NCBI GenBank assembly: GCA_963812255.1
Contig: CAWEUM010000003.1
Coordinates: 682,001-746,000 of the forward strand
DNA: 64,000 nucleotides
Source: DATJGR01 sp963812255
GTDB lineage: Bacteria > Pseudomonadota > Gammaproteobacteria > Pseudomonadales > Azotimanducaceae
Reading direction: 5' to 3'
Below, piece by piece: positions 34,533 to 43,172 of the stretch (positions are counted from its first letter, which is position 1; every line of letters begins with the position of its first letter). The notes under the pieces are model-generated. The model did no database searches. It saw only the letters and a program-made list of their open reading frames with translations, and was not told the origin of the DNA. Made by a program: the position numbers and the translations under genes.

Positions 34533-34844
34533 TTCGGCTCGGAAGCGAACTGTTTGATGTTGGCGCGGGAACGTCCGCTCTGTGTCTCAGAGTGCACATG
34601 GTCGCCAGGGGCAGAAATTGAACTGGTCGTCACACAGTGCCGACACGCGGATTTTCAGTTGGACTAGTGAACTAGGCACTACCAAACAGTTCAGTCACTT
34701 AGCGCGTTTGCCGAATTCGGAATGTGCCAGTAACCGCCAGATAACGCTCGTTAGCGTTACGGGGTGAGGCACAGTTTCGGCACACCGATGCAAAGCGGAC
34801 ATTCGGCGCTCTGTCTCCTGGGTCCGCTTTCGCCAGAAGCGGAC
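34533..34844 (+). repeat. Dispersed intergenic repeat, copy R2 (longest)
   Basis: The left part (34533-34600, with gaactgtttgatgttggcgc and tctgtgtctcagagtgcac) is shared with R3; the right part (34597-34844) is shared with R1. The end holds a palindrome, ggtccgctttcgccagaagc followed by ggac, of the tccgctt/aagcgga type common in gammaproteobacterial intergenic repeats. It fills most of the 474-base gap between the TIR gene and the sulfotransferase gene; no gene is seen there. Confidence 0.85.
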
Positions 34845-34999
34845 ACTCCACACCTGCGCTGGCTGACGTGCTCATCGATCGAGTGATAGCCACTTGCAAC
34901 CATCAAGCGGAAGTCCGGCCACGATGGTCCCCAGGTGTCCCGACGCGCATGTGAAGCACGGTGGTAACCTAGCGTCCAGCCTGTGGAGGAACGCTGCAA

Positions 35000-35701
35000 T
35001 TGCGCGTGATCGGTTCAGGGTTTGGCAGGACTGGTACGTTGTCACTGCAGGCCGCGTTGCAGCAGCTCGGTTTCGATCCGTGCTACCACATGGTTGAGGT
35101 CGGCAGGACGCGTGGCCATCCGCGGAAGTGGCTAGCGATTGCGCGAGGTGAGCCCCCAGACTGGCGTGCGCTGTTCGAAGGGTTCGAGGCCACCGTCGAC
35201 TTTCCGGCGTGTCTGTTCTACGCGGATCTAATGCGTGAATTCCCCGACGCAAAGGTCGTCCACACGGTGCGCAACGAGGACGACTGGTACCGCAGTACTT
35301 TCGAGACGCTCTATCAGGCACGCACGGTGGTTCCGCGCTTACTGATGCGCTCGATCGGCACGATCGGCGATGCGTTCGAGATGATCGAACGTCTGATCTG
35401 GAACGGTGTGTTCGAAGGACGTTTCGATGATCCGCGACGCGCAAAAGAGATCTTCAACGAACACACCGTGAAGGTGTGCAACACGGTACCGGCCGAGCGC
35501 CTGCTGGTATACGACGTGCGCGACGGATGGGCGCCGCTGTGTCAGTTTCTCAGCATGCCAGTGCCCTCTATACCTTTCCCGAACATCAACGACCGTGCGT
35601 CGATGGTCCGGCGCCTGCAGAGGATACGCTGGGTGACGCGAGTTGGACCCTGGTTGTTGGCTGCGTTGATCGCGGGTTTGGCGGTAGCCTATATACGCTA
35701 G
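35000..35701 (+). CDS. Sulfotransferase-family protein with C-terminal membrane anchor
   Basis: The 233-residue product starts with the 5'-phosphosulfate-binding loop VIGSGFGRTGTLSLQAAL. It has a second PAPS-contact region around KVVHTVRNEDDWYRSTFE, as in the Sulfotransfer_4 group. It ends with a hydrophobic helix (WLLAALIAGLAVAYI), so the enzyme is probably tethered to the membrane. The acceptor is unknown. The start is TTG at 35000 with GGAGG ten bases upstream; no ATG fits the conserved N-terminus. The gene is isolated between repeats R2 and R3, like the TIR gene, and no PAPS-making genes are nearby. Confidence 0.87.
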   Translation: MRVIGSGFGRTGTLSLQAALQQLGFDPCYHMVEVGRTRGHPRKWLAIARGEPPDWRALFEGFEATVDFPACLFYADLMREFPDAKVVHTVRNEDDWYRSTFETLYQARTVVPRLLMRSIGTIGDAFEMIERLIWNGVFEGRFDDPRRAKEIFNEHTVKVCNTVPAERLLVYDVRDGWAPLCQFLSMPVPSIPFPNINDRASMVRRLQRIRWVTRVGPWLLAALIAGLAVAYIR

Positions 35702-35764
35702 CCAAACGGCCCGTGCGATTCACCTGTGGAACCGACCGAGGTCGCGAATTCCTTCGAACGTCGA

Positions 35765-35878
35765 CTTCGGGTCGGAAGCGGACTGTTTGATGTTGGCGCG
35801 GGAGCGTCCGCTCTGTGTCTCAGAGTGCACATCAGAATTGAACCGGTCGTCGCACAGTGTCGACACGCGGATTTTCAG
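35765..35878 (+). repeat. Dispersed intergenic repeat, copy R3 (short)
   Basis: Matches the left two thirds of R2 (gactgtttgatgttggcgc, ctctgtgtctcagagtgcac, gtcgacacgcggattttcag), with an internal loss of about 17 bases after agtgcac. Its right end contains the stop codon of the APH-type kinase gene on the other strand. Confidence 0.85.
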
Positions 35879-36759
35879 TCCGGATCGACGAGTACCGCCT
35901 CGATCGCCCGAACCTTGTCGGCAACGAGCGTCGGGTTGGTATCGCGGTAGTAGTTCACGCCGAAGACACCGTTGAGCACCCAGCCTTTACCCCGCTCCCA
36001 CGTCGCCGCATCAACATTCAGCGCTTCGCGGTAGGCGCGGCGTGCCTCTCGCGGAAACAAACTCCAGGCAATGATCATTTCAATCGCCGGATCACCTACG
36101 CCGCATGCGCCCCAGTCAATGACGCCGGTGAGTTTGCCGTCCCACGCGAGCAGATTCAGATATGACAGGTCACCATGGAACCAGACCGGCGGACCGTTGT
36201 AATCTGGCGCGGCCATGACCTGGTTCCAGGCTTCGGTAACGGCATCGGCGTCCACCTCGCCGCGCAGACCGGCGATCGCCTCACGCATCACCGCATCAGA
36301 GAGACGGATGGGTGCACCACGCTTGTGCCGCGGCCCACCGGCCGTATCGATGCAACGTAGTGCGCGAACGAAGCTCGCCAGTTCGAGCGCAGCGCCAACG
36401 GGATCGTCGAGGCGATCCAGCGTCGCCAGTTCGCCGGGTAGCCACTGCACGACGCCCCATGGATACGGAAATGCCGGTTCCCGTTTACCGGCGGCGATCG
36501 GCACCGGTACGGCGAGCGGCAAATGCGGAGCCAGTATCGGCAGCCACGTCTGTTCCTTCGCTACATTGCCCACCGCCCAGTGAATGCGGGGTAGCCGGAC
36601 GGCGAGTTCGTCGCCAAGGCGGTACATCGCGTTGTCGGTGCCGGCCGATGCGATCCGTTCGATCGGTAGTTCAGCCCACTGAGGGTGTTGGTTCTGGAGC
36701 AACCGGCGCACCAGTTCTGCATCGGTGGCCACTTCGTCGGCGTGCATTTTCACTGACAT
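35875..36759 (-). CDS. APH-family phosphotransferase
   Basis: Small-molecule kinase of the aminoglycoside phosphotransferase fold, 294 residues. Visible motifs are the N-lobe ASAGTDNAMYRLGDELAVRL, the catalytic loop WFHGDLSYLNLL (Asp in HGDL) and the metal-binding GVIDWGACGVGDP. The pattern resembles the branch often annotated as aminoglycoside phosphotransferase in soil bacteria, where the true substrate is rarely known; resistance should not be assumed. The last codons lie in repeat R3. The next gene upstream (amidohydrolase at 36801-37997, same strand) ends 41 bases before this start, so the pair is probably co-transcribed. Confidence 0.88.
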   Translation of the reverse strand: MSVKMHADEVATDAELVRRLLQNQHPQWAELPIERIASAGTDNAMYRLGDELAVRLPRIHWAVGNVAKEQTWLPILAPHLPLAVPVPIAAGKREPAFPYPWGVVQWLPGELATLDRLDDPVGAALELASFVRALRCIDTAGGPRHKRGAPIRLSDAVMREAIAGLRGEVDADAVTEAWNQVMAAPDYNGPPVWFHGDLSYLNLLAWDGKLTGVIDWGACGVGDPAIEMIIAWSLFPREARRAYREALNVDAATWERGKGWVLNGVFGVNYYRDTNPTLVADKVRAIEAVLVDPD

Positions 36760-36800
36760 TCAGCGCTGCCGTCGGCTCTCATGTGCCGGTTGGCCGCGCT

Positions 36801-37997
36801 TCAGCGATCATGTTGGCCAACGCTTCGACCGCGCGCCAATACGTCATGCGGTGCGACGAGACACTCGAGATTCGCCAACGGATCCCCGTCGACAAACAAT
36901 ACGTCGGCCGAAAATCCCGATGCGATTCGTCCGGCGGTGCCCCCAAGTCCGATCGCCTGTGCACAGTCCGATGTGGCGGCTCTCAATGCCTCGACGTTCG
37001 ATAGTCCTGCGAAATGCGCGAACACCGACAATGCTTTGCCGAGATCCGCGTGACGCACGTTCGGGATGCCGGCATCGGTCGATGCCGCCAGCCGCACGCC
37101 GGCTGCGCGCATCGCGGCGAAATTACCGAGCAGACGCTTTTCGTGGTCGCTGCCGCTGCCCTGATGGCGCTTCCAGCCGACATTCACCGTGGGCGACACC
37201 CACACGCCACGCTGTGCCATCTCAACGGCGAGTTCGGGGTCGTACTCGGCACCCCACCCGGCCTCCCCGACCCACGAGCAGTGTTCGATCGTGCTGACAC
37301 CGGCACGTGCCGCGTAGCGGATGCCGATCGTGCCATGGCAGTGCGCCGCGACCGGGTAGCCTCGTTGGCGCGCATCGGCAACGATCGCTACAAGCGTTTC
37401 CTGATCGAACTGCGCCATGCGCGGCGTGCTGCCCTTCGTCATCGCGCCGCCGGTCGCCATCACTTTGATCAGATCGACGCCATGCGCGTGCTGACGAGCG
37501 ACCACGGCCGCGACATCGGCACGATTCCCTGCCTCGCCACCCCAGAAGTGGCAATGGCCACCCGGCGACGTAATCGGCTGGCCGGAACACAGCAGCCGCG
37601 GTCCCGCGATCTCACCCCGCGCAATGCGATCGCGCAGTTCGAGTTCCAGCCATTCGCCACCGCCCAGGTCCCGGGCGCTGGTAATACCCGCACGGACCAT
37701 GTCAAGCGCCCGTTGCGCCATTGCCGCGAATCGCGTTTGCGCATCGCCGTTCGTCTGTGCGAGCGGATCTCGCACATCGGGATCGAGCACCATGTGCACG
37801 TGCGCATCGATGAGACCCGGAACCGCTGTCACGCCGCCCATATCACGCACCGCAGCGCCGTACGAAATCTCCGACACCGAGCCGACCGCGGAAATCTTCC
37901 CCTCTTCGATACGGATCGCATCGGCGCTGTCGAGGTAGCCATCGGCGATGCCGTCCCAGATGCGCAGCTGCGCGTATACCTGTGCTGCGTCGGTCAT
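36801..37997 (-). CDS. Metal-dependent amidohydrolase
   Basis: Amidohydrolase superfamily member of 398 residues, close to the imidazolonepropionase/prolidase-like group. It has the metal site GLIDAHVHMV (His66, His68), a Lys in LIKVMATGGAM that may be carbamylated, further metal His residues in AAHCHGTIG and TIEHCSW, and the catalytic Asp in AASTDAGIPN. It has no signal peptide. Members cleave cyclic amides, dipeptides or lactones; the substrate is not predictable here. It is divergent from the SDR gene at 38107 and probably co-transcribed with the downstream APH-type kinase. Confidence 0.92.
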   Translation of the reverse strand: MTDAAQVYAQLRIWDGIADGYLDSADAIRIEEGKISAVGSVSEISYGAAVRDMGGVTAVPGLIDAHVHMVLDPDVRDPLAQTNGDAQTRFAAMAQRALDMVRAGITSARDLGGGEWLELELRDRIARGEIAGPRLLCSGQPITSPGGHCHFWGGEAGNRADVAAVVARQHAHGVDLIKVMATGGAMTKGSTPRMAQFDQETLVAIVADARQRGYPVAAHCHGTIGIRYAARAGVSTIEHCSWVGEAGWGAEYDPELAVEMAQRGVWVSPTVNVGWKRHQGSGSDHEKRLLGNFAAMRAAGVRLAASTDAGIPNVRHADLGKALSVFAHFAGLSNVEALRAATSDCAQAIGLGGTAGRIASGFSADVLFVDGDPLANLECLVAPHDVLARGRSVGQHDR

Positions 37998-38106
37998 GCG
38001 TGGCCCTTTTTTGAATTACGTCTGCGTGTATTGCACGCATGGTAGCCTTCGTCGCTCACGCAACACCAGGCGCAAAGCCCGGTACACCAGCAAGAGGGAG
38101 GCACTC

Positions 38107-38988
38107 ATGGGGGATCGACTCAGCGGCAAAGTGGCGGTGATTACCGGCGGCGCCAGCGGCATGGGCCGCGCGACCGTGGAGAAGTTCGTTGCCGAAGGCG
38201 CGCGTGTCGTCATCGCCGATCTGCAGCAGGATAAAGGCGAAGCGCTCGCCGCGCAGTTGGGTGGCGACACCGCATACATCTGCACCGACGTCTGCAGTGA
38301 AAACGACATCAAAGCGATGATCGAATTCGCCGTGAAACGTTTCGGTCGTCTCGACACGTTGTTCAACAACGCAGGATTTGGCGGCGTAACGGGCGAAATT
38401 CACGATACCGACATGGGCGAGCCGTATCGCCGCACGGTCGATGCCATGTTGACCGGCCCGCTCCTCGGTATGAAATACGCAGCGCCGATCATGCGAGAAC
38501 AGCGTTCCGGCGTGATCATCTCCACCGCGAGTGTCGCGGGCCTCAAGGCGGGCTACGGTCCGCACGTTTACACCGCTGTGAAATCCGCGGTGATCAACCT
38601 GACGCGTTCAGTGGCACAGGAACTGGGTCCGTTCAACATTCGCGTCAACGCGATCTGTCCGGGCGGCATCGCGACGCCGATCTTCGCGGGTCAACTCGCG
38701 CTGAAACGCGGCGGCAACACCGACTACGCCGCCGCGGTCAAACCGTTCCTGATGAAAATGCAGCCGATTCCGCGCGCCGGCGAACCATCCGACATCGCCA
38801 ATGCCGCATGTTTTCTGGCAAGCGATGAAGCATCATTCATCTCTGGCCATGCGCTCGTCGTCGATGGTGCACTGACGGCGGGCTCGTGGACGAATCCCGA
38901 GTTCGCACCACCGCTGATCGAAGCGCTGCAGCAGGTGTTCGGGATGGAGAAGGACGAAGATCTGGATATGGTCTACCACGCGCGTTGA
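38107..38988 (+). CDS. Short-chain dehydrogenase/reductase
   Basis: NAD(P)-dependent oxidoreductase of 293 residues. It has the Rossmann motif ITGGASGMG, the NNAG strand (LFNNAGFGG) and the catalytic YTAVK, with Ser in ISTASVAG. An Asp after the second strand (VIADLQQ) suggests NAD rather than NADP. It extends some 35 residues past the usual C-terminus (after GHALVVDGALTAG). The ATG at 38107 is preceded by AGAGGGAGG, a strong ribosome site. It probably oxidises a hydroxy compound feeding the nearby dioxygenases; this is inference from context. Confidence 0.92.
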   Translation: MGDRLSGKVAVITGGASGMGRATVEKFVAEGARVVIADLQQDKGEALAAQLGGDTAYICTDVCSENDIKAMIEFAVKRFGRLDTLFNNAGFGGVTGEIHDTDMGEPYRRTVDAMLTGPLLGMKYAAPIMREQRSGVIISTASVAGLKAGYGPHVYTAVKSAVINLTRSVAQELGPFNIRVNAICPGGIATPIFAGQLALKRGGNTDYAAAVKPFLMKMQPIPRAGEPSDIANAACFLASDEASFISGHALVVDGALTAGSWTNPEFAPPLIEALQQVFGMEKDEDLDMVYHAR

Positions 38989-39163
38989 GGGGCGGTCTCG
39001 ACCTCGTTGCGCGTGACCGGTCCGACGGGATCAAATTCGCGTGTCACCATGATCAAGGGGACCAACATGTCGAATGCCAAAAAGCCGACACGAATTCAGC
39101 GGGGGCCGAGCCGCGAAGAAATGCTGTCACTGGTGGGAGACGGCTGAAGAAAGAGGGAAAGCC

Positions 39164-40432
39164 ATGGTCACACTGCCGCACCATTTCGAGTTCTTGTCCG
39201 ATAGCTGGTTGAGCACTGCAGAGGCGTATCTGCAACGGGAAGTCAGGCGTCTCAAGCAAGCCGTTGTTCCGTTTACGCTGTCGGAACGGTTCAGCGACGC
39301 GCCGCCCCATCTAGAATTTCCCGACGATGTTGCGTGCTGGAGCGCGCGCTACGACGGCGAAAGCCTGACCGTGTCGAGGGAATTCCTGCCCACGGCCGAC
39401 GCGGTTGTCACCGGAGACTACCAGGCCGCGCTGATGGCGGCGCAGAGTATCGGAGCGCTGGCACCGGGCGTCATGGATGCGACGCTGGATGAGATCACAC
39501 ACGTCTTCGGCGGCCGGGTACTGCACCGGAATCTCACGCTGGAGCACCCTGCCACCCTCGAAATGCTCGCGCTCATGCACGACCATCTCGGCCGTTCGAC
39601 GGTTGAGAATCCAGACCTCGCCCATCGGGCTACCCGTCTGGGCATGGCGGACCGGGTAAGGGAAATGGAGGAGAACGGCTACACCATCATCGAACGCGCC
39701 ATCTCTGGAGCATTTGCCGACGAATTGCGCGAGGCAACCCTCCAGGCATTGCTGCCGCACCACAGCTTTTCCCTGCAATGGATGCTCTATCACGGGCGAG
39801 CATTCGAGCGCATCGTCCAGAACCCCCAGCTCATGACGTTGATCGACGCCTCATTGGGACGCGGCGCCGTGATCGCATCTCTGAGTTCGATCCGGCGCGG
39901 GCCAGGCGCCGGCGTCATTCCCATCCACACCGACTACTCGATGGTGCCGGAGCCTTATCCGGACTTCGCCATGACCGGAGTGGGTGTGTGGGCCCTGGAG
40001 GATTGGACCCAGGCGAGCGGGCCTACCTGGATCGTTCCCGGATCCCATCGCGAGCGACGCGGGCCCCGAAAGGGTGAGGCGATGGACCGCGGTGTTCCCA
40101 TCGAGATGCCAAAGGGCTCGGTTGTCTACTTCACCCACGGGGTGTGGCACTGGCAGGGCGATCGTACCGAGCCCGGTGAACGTATCACCCTGCACGCGCA
40201 TTTCAATCGCGGCATTCTGCGCGGCCTGGAGCCGAAAAAGGTGGACGTGCAGATGATGCACCGCAATCCCCCCCGCCTCGGCGAGATGTTGGGCGAGGAC
40301 GACTGGTTCGACAAGCTGACCGCCGAGGGCCGCGATCACGTGCGCGCCGCCTACATGACGCGGTTGCACGCATTCACGGATCAGCGCAAACAGGTGCTGT
40401 TGAGGTGTGCCGAAAAGCGGCCTCCGGCCTAG
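39164..40432 (+). CDS. Phytanoyl-CoA dioxygenase-family protein with SCP2-like N-terminus
   Basis: Fe(II)/2-oxoglutarate oxygenase of 422 residues. The first 130 residues look like a sterol-carrier (SCP2-type) domain (TADAVVTGDYQAALMAAQSI, then ITHVFGGRVLHRNL). The PhyH domain follows with the iron ligands His and Asp in IPIHTDYSM (about 254-259), a WIVPGSHRERRGP segment and the distal His in TGW-type FTHGVWHWQG (about 323-328). The fusion suggests hydroxylation of a hydrophobic substrate presented by the carrier domain. The start MVTLPHHF at 39164 has AGAGGGA upstream. A SnoaL-like gene follows 48 bases later. Confidence 0.85.
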   Translation: MVTLPHHFEFLSDSWLSTAEAYLQREVRRLKQAVVPFTLSERFSDAPPHLEFPDDVACWSARYDGESLTVSREFLPTADAVVTGDYQAALMAAQSIGALAPGVMDATLDEITHVFGGRVLHRNLTLEHPATLEMLALMHDHLGRSTVENPDLAHRATRLGMADRVREMEENGYTIIERAISGAFADELREATLQALLPHHSFSLQWMLYHGRAFERIVQNPQLMTLIDASLGRGAVIASLSSIRRGPGAGVIPIHTDYSMVPEPYPDFAMTGVGVWALEDWTQASGPTWIVPGSHRERRGPRKGEAMDRGVPIEMPKGSVVYFTHGVWHWQGDRTEPGERITLHAHFNRGILRGLEPKKVDVQMMHRNPPRLGEMLGEDDWFDKLTAEGRDHVRAAYMTRLHAFTDQRKQVLLRCAEKRPPA

Positions 40433-40480
40433 GGTTGGCCAGCCGGGGAGGTACGTCCCCGATCTACCCGTGAGGTGACC

Positions 40481-40873
40481 ATGCCGGATTCCGCCGCTGA
40501 ACGCGCGCTCTTTGCCAACGAAGCTTTCTATCTCGCGTTCATCCGCAAAGACGTCGCGGCGATGGACCGTCTGTGGGCCACGAGTGTCCCGGTGGTGTGC
40601 ATCCATCCGGGGTGGCCCGCCCTGGTGGGACGGGAAGCGGTGATGCAGAGCTGGCACCACATTCTCGGCAATGCCGACCAGCCCGGCATCGATTTCTACA
40701 ACGCCGTGGCCGTGGAACAGCGCGGCACGTTCACCGTCATCTGCTATGAAGAACTGCGCGACGACGTGCTCGTGGCGTCGAACGCGTTCATCGAGGAAGG
40801 CGGAGAACTCAAGCTGATCCATCATCAGTCCGCGCCCTGCGCCCACCCGCCACCTCTAGCCGGCGGCAGCTGA
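40481..40873 (+). CDS. SnoaL/NTF2-like small protein
   Basis: The 130-residue product has the cone-shaped NTF2 fold pattern: an N-terminal helix ERALFANEAFYLAFIRKDVA, then WATSVPVVCIHPGWPALVGR, EAVMQSWHHIL and a closing sheet (FTVICYEEL, LKLIHHQSAP). Members of this SnoaL_3/DUF4440-like set are often binding or accessory proteins; any catalytic role is unknown. GAGGTG just before the ATG supports the 40481 start; a GTG at 40475 is the alternative. The stop is 5 bases from the CDF transporter start, implying one transcript. Confidence 0.85.
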   Translation: MPDSAAERALFANEAFYLAFIRKDVAAMDRLWATSVPVVCIHPGWPALVGREAVMQSWHHILGNADQPGIDFYNAVAVEQRGTFTVICYEELRDDVLVASNAFIEEGGELKLIHHQSAPCAHPPPLAGGS

Positions 40874-40878
40874 ACTCC

Positions 40879-41811
40879 ATGGCGCGAGGTTCCACCCGAG
40901 TCATCTACGCCGCCCTCTCCGGCAACCTGCTGATCGCACTGACCAAATTCGTTGCAGCAGCACTGACCGGAAGCGCCGCGATGCTCTCCGAGGGCATTCA
41001 CTCGCTGGTGGACACGGGCAATCAGATTCTGCTGCTGCACGGCATGCGCCGGGCGGACCGGCCACCCGATGAGCGCTTTCCATTTGGCCACGGCAAGGAG
41101 GTCTATTTCTGGAGCTTCGTCGTGGCAATCCTGATCTTCGCCGTCGGGGCCGGCATCTCCATCGTCGAGGGCATCCGACATGTGCTCGCCCCCACCCCGA
41201 TCAAAAACCCGGCGGTGAACTATGTGGTCCTGAGCCTCGCGATGATCTTCGAAGGCGCCGCGTGGACGTTCGCGTTCGTGGAGTTCCGCCGGGCCAAGGG
41301 ACCATGGGGATACCTTGAAGCGGTGCACCGGGGCAAGGATCCCTCACTATTCGTCGTGTTGTTCGAAGACTCCGCCGCGCTGCTGGGCCTACTCGTGGCG
41401 CTGGCGGCGGTGACGGCAGCGAGGCTGACTGGCGTGCTCTGGCTCGACGGCCTGGGTTCCATTTTGATCGGCATCATCCTCGGCGGCACGGCCACCTGGC
41501 TCGCCTACGAAACCAAAGGTCTGCTCATCGGCGAGAGCGCCAACCGGCGAGTCGTGGACGGTATTCGCGCAATCGCCAGCGAACGGACAAGTGTGGAGCA
41601 AGTACACGAGGTGCTGACCATGCACATGGGGCCCGAGTTCGTACTGGTGAACCTCAGCGTCCAGTTTCGTGGTGATGCCCGAGCCACCGAGATCGAAGCC
41701 GCCATCGAGGGCCTCGACCGCACCATCAAGATTGCCTACCCGGAGGTGAAACGGGTCTTCGTCGAGGCGGAGCGATACACGGATCGCGCCGCGCCGGCGG
41801 CTGGCATCTGA
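40879..41811 (+). CDS. Cation diffusion facilitator transporter
   Basis: Proton-coupled metal exporter of 310 residues with about six membrane helices and a cytoplasmic C-terminal domain. The TM2 metal site reads SEGIHSLVDTGNQ and the TM5 site FEDSAALLG. The family's classic HxxxD in TM5 is replaced by an acidic/Ser set, seen in one CDF subgroup whose metal preference is uncertain. FPFGHGKEVYFWSF between TM2 and TM3 is also typical. It sits in a run of iron-dependent oxygenase genes, so iron or manganese handling is conceivable, but zinc is the common substrate of the family. Confidence 0.9.
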   Translation: MARGSTRVIYAALSGNLLIALTKFVAAALTGSAAMLSEGIHSLVDTGNQILLLHGMRRADRPPDERFPFGHGKEVYFWSFVVAILIFAVGAGISIVEGIRHVLAPTPIKNPAVNYVVLSLAMIFEGAAWTFAFVEFRRAKGPWGYLEAVHRGKDPSLFVVLFEDSAALLGLLVALAAVTAARLTGVLWLDGLGSILIGIILGGTATWLAYETKGLLIGESANRRVVDGIRAIASERTSVEQVHEVLTMHMGPEFVLVNLSVQFRGDARATEIEAAIEGLDRTIKIAYPEVKRVFVEAERYTDRAAPAAGI

Positions 41812-41917
41812 TTCATGGGTCCGGCGTTCAGACCGCCCGAACTCGTCCGCCGACGCGGCCCTTGCAGGTTCGGGCCGTTTTGGCGAGCATCCGGGGGTCA
41901 CCGCCAACACACACGCC

Positions 41918-42748
41918 ATGGACTACAGAAGCCTCACTGTCGAACCGCTGACGCCTCACATCGGCGCGGAAGTAGCAGGTGTCGATCTGTCGCGACCCCT
42001 GTCTGCTGAGCAACGAGCAGACTTGAAGCGGGCATTCGCCGACTGGATGGTGCTGGTGTTCCGTGATCAGCATCTGTCGAGCGAGCAGCACAAGGCGTTC
42101 GGGCGGCTGTTCGGGCCTCTGCACGTACATCCGCTCCAACACGACTACGGCGGCGATCCCGAAATCCTCACCGTGAAGACTACGGCCAAGTCGCGCTACA
42201 CGGCGGGTGACGGCTGGCACACCGATGTGACCTGCGAGGCGTGTCCACCGCTCGGATCGATGCTCCACATGAAAGAGGTCCCCGCTCACGGCGGGGGCGA
42301 CACGCTGTTCGCCGATATGTACCGGGCCTACGAGACGCTCTCGCAACCGCTGCAACGGTTCCTTGCGGGCCTCACCGCCGTGCACGACGGCGCCATCCCC
42401 TATGTTGGCGCCTACGGCATTGCGCCGCCGAAGGGACAGAATTATCCGCGCGCCGAGCACCCCGTGGTCACCCGGCATCCGGATACGGGCCGCAAAGTGT
42501 TGTACGTGAACAGCGGCTTCACGTCCCACATCAAGGGCCTGGCCCGGTGGGAGAGCCAAGGTCTGTTGGACATGCTCTATCGGCATATCGCCACCACCCC
42601 GTCGTTGACTTGCCGCGTACGCTGGGCCGCCGACACGCTCACGTTCTGGGACAACCGCTGCACGCAGCACCACGCCGTCTGGGACTACCATCCCGAGACG
42701 CGCCACGGCGAGCGGGTGTCCATCGTCGGTGAACGCCCCGCTGCCTGA
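41918..42748 (+). CDS. TauD/TfdA-family dioxygenase
   Basis: Fe(II)/2-oxoglutarate dioxygenase of 276 residues. The start PLTPHIGAEVAGVDLS is the family's conserved N-terminus. The iron ligands are His101 and Asp103 in DGWHTDVTCE and a distal His in TQHHAVWDYHP, followed by the 2-oxoglutarate-binding Arg in TRHGERVSIVG. Members hydroxylate taurine, 2,4-D, alkyl sulfates and similar compounds; the sequence alone does not select one. The DUF2784 gene starts 11 bases downstream. A potential sulfonate or sulfate ester substrate would fit the sulfotransferase at 35000 only loosely. Confidence 0.92.
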   Translation: MDYRSLTVEPLTPHIGAEVAGVDLSRPLSAEQRADLKRAFADWMVLVFRDQHLSSEQHKAFGRLFGPLHVHPLQHDYGGDPEILTVKTTAKSRYTAGDGWHTDVTCEACPPLGSMLHMKEVPAHGGGDTLFADMYRAYETLSQPLQRFLAGLTAVHDGAIPYVGAYGIAPPKGQNYPRAEHPVVTRHPDTGRKVLYVNSGFTSHIKGLARWESQGLLDMLYRHIATTPSLTCRVRWAADTLTFWDNRCTQHHAVWDYHPETRHGERVSIVGERPAA

Positions 42749-42759
42749 CGGGCCGGCTC

Positions 42760-43137
42760 GTGGACGTGAATCCCCGGATCCTCGCCGATCTGGCCGTAAG
42801 CGCGCATCTGGCATTCGCCGTGTTCGTCGTGGTCGGAGGCTTCATCGCGCTGCGCTGGCCGCGCCTGGTGTGGTTTCACGCGCCGGCGGCGTTGTGGGGC
42901 GCCTTTGTCGAACTGTCGGGAAGCGTGTGTCCGTTGACCCCGCTCGAGAATGCCCTCAGGGTGCGCGCCGGCAGTGAACCCTATCCCGGCGATTTTCTCG
43001 CCCACTACGTGATCGGTGTGCTCTACCCGCTAGGCATCGATTCCGACGTGCAAACGTGGCTCGGCGTCGGCGTCATCGCCGTGAACGCCGTCGCCTACAC
43101 CCTCGTCTGGCGGCGTGCGCAGATACGCCCGGCATGA
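42760..43137 (+). CDS. DUF2784 family membrane protein
   Basis: Four-helix inner-membrane protein of 125 residues with unknown role. It has the family's conserved features: LAVSAHLAFAVFVVVGG, FHAPAALWGAFVELSGSVCP, LTPLENALR and FLAHYVIGVLYP. The Cys-Pro and Glu-Asn residues at the membrane edge are strongly conserved in DUF2784. The start is GTG 42760, 11 bases after the dioxygenase stop, so the two are probably one transcript. The C-terminus ends with a short basic tail. Confidence 0.9.
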   Translation: MDVNPRILADLAVSAHLAFAVFVVVGGFIALRWPRLVWFHAPAALWGAFVELSGSVCPLTPLENALRVRAGSEPYPGDFLAHYVIGVLYPLGIDSDVQTWLGVGVIAVNAVAYTLVWRRAQIRPA

Positions 43138-43172
43138 CCTGCCGCGGGGCGGTTCCCGGCTCGCATCGACGC

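Noticed and set aside
35875..36759. Aminoglycoside resistance gene
   Set aside because: Only general APH-fold motifs are visible; this branch is full of kinases for other substrates.
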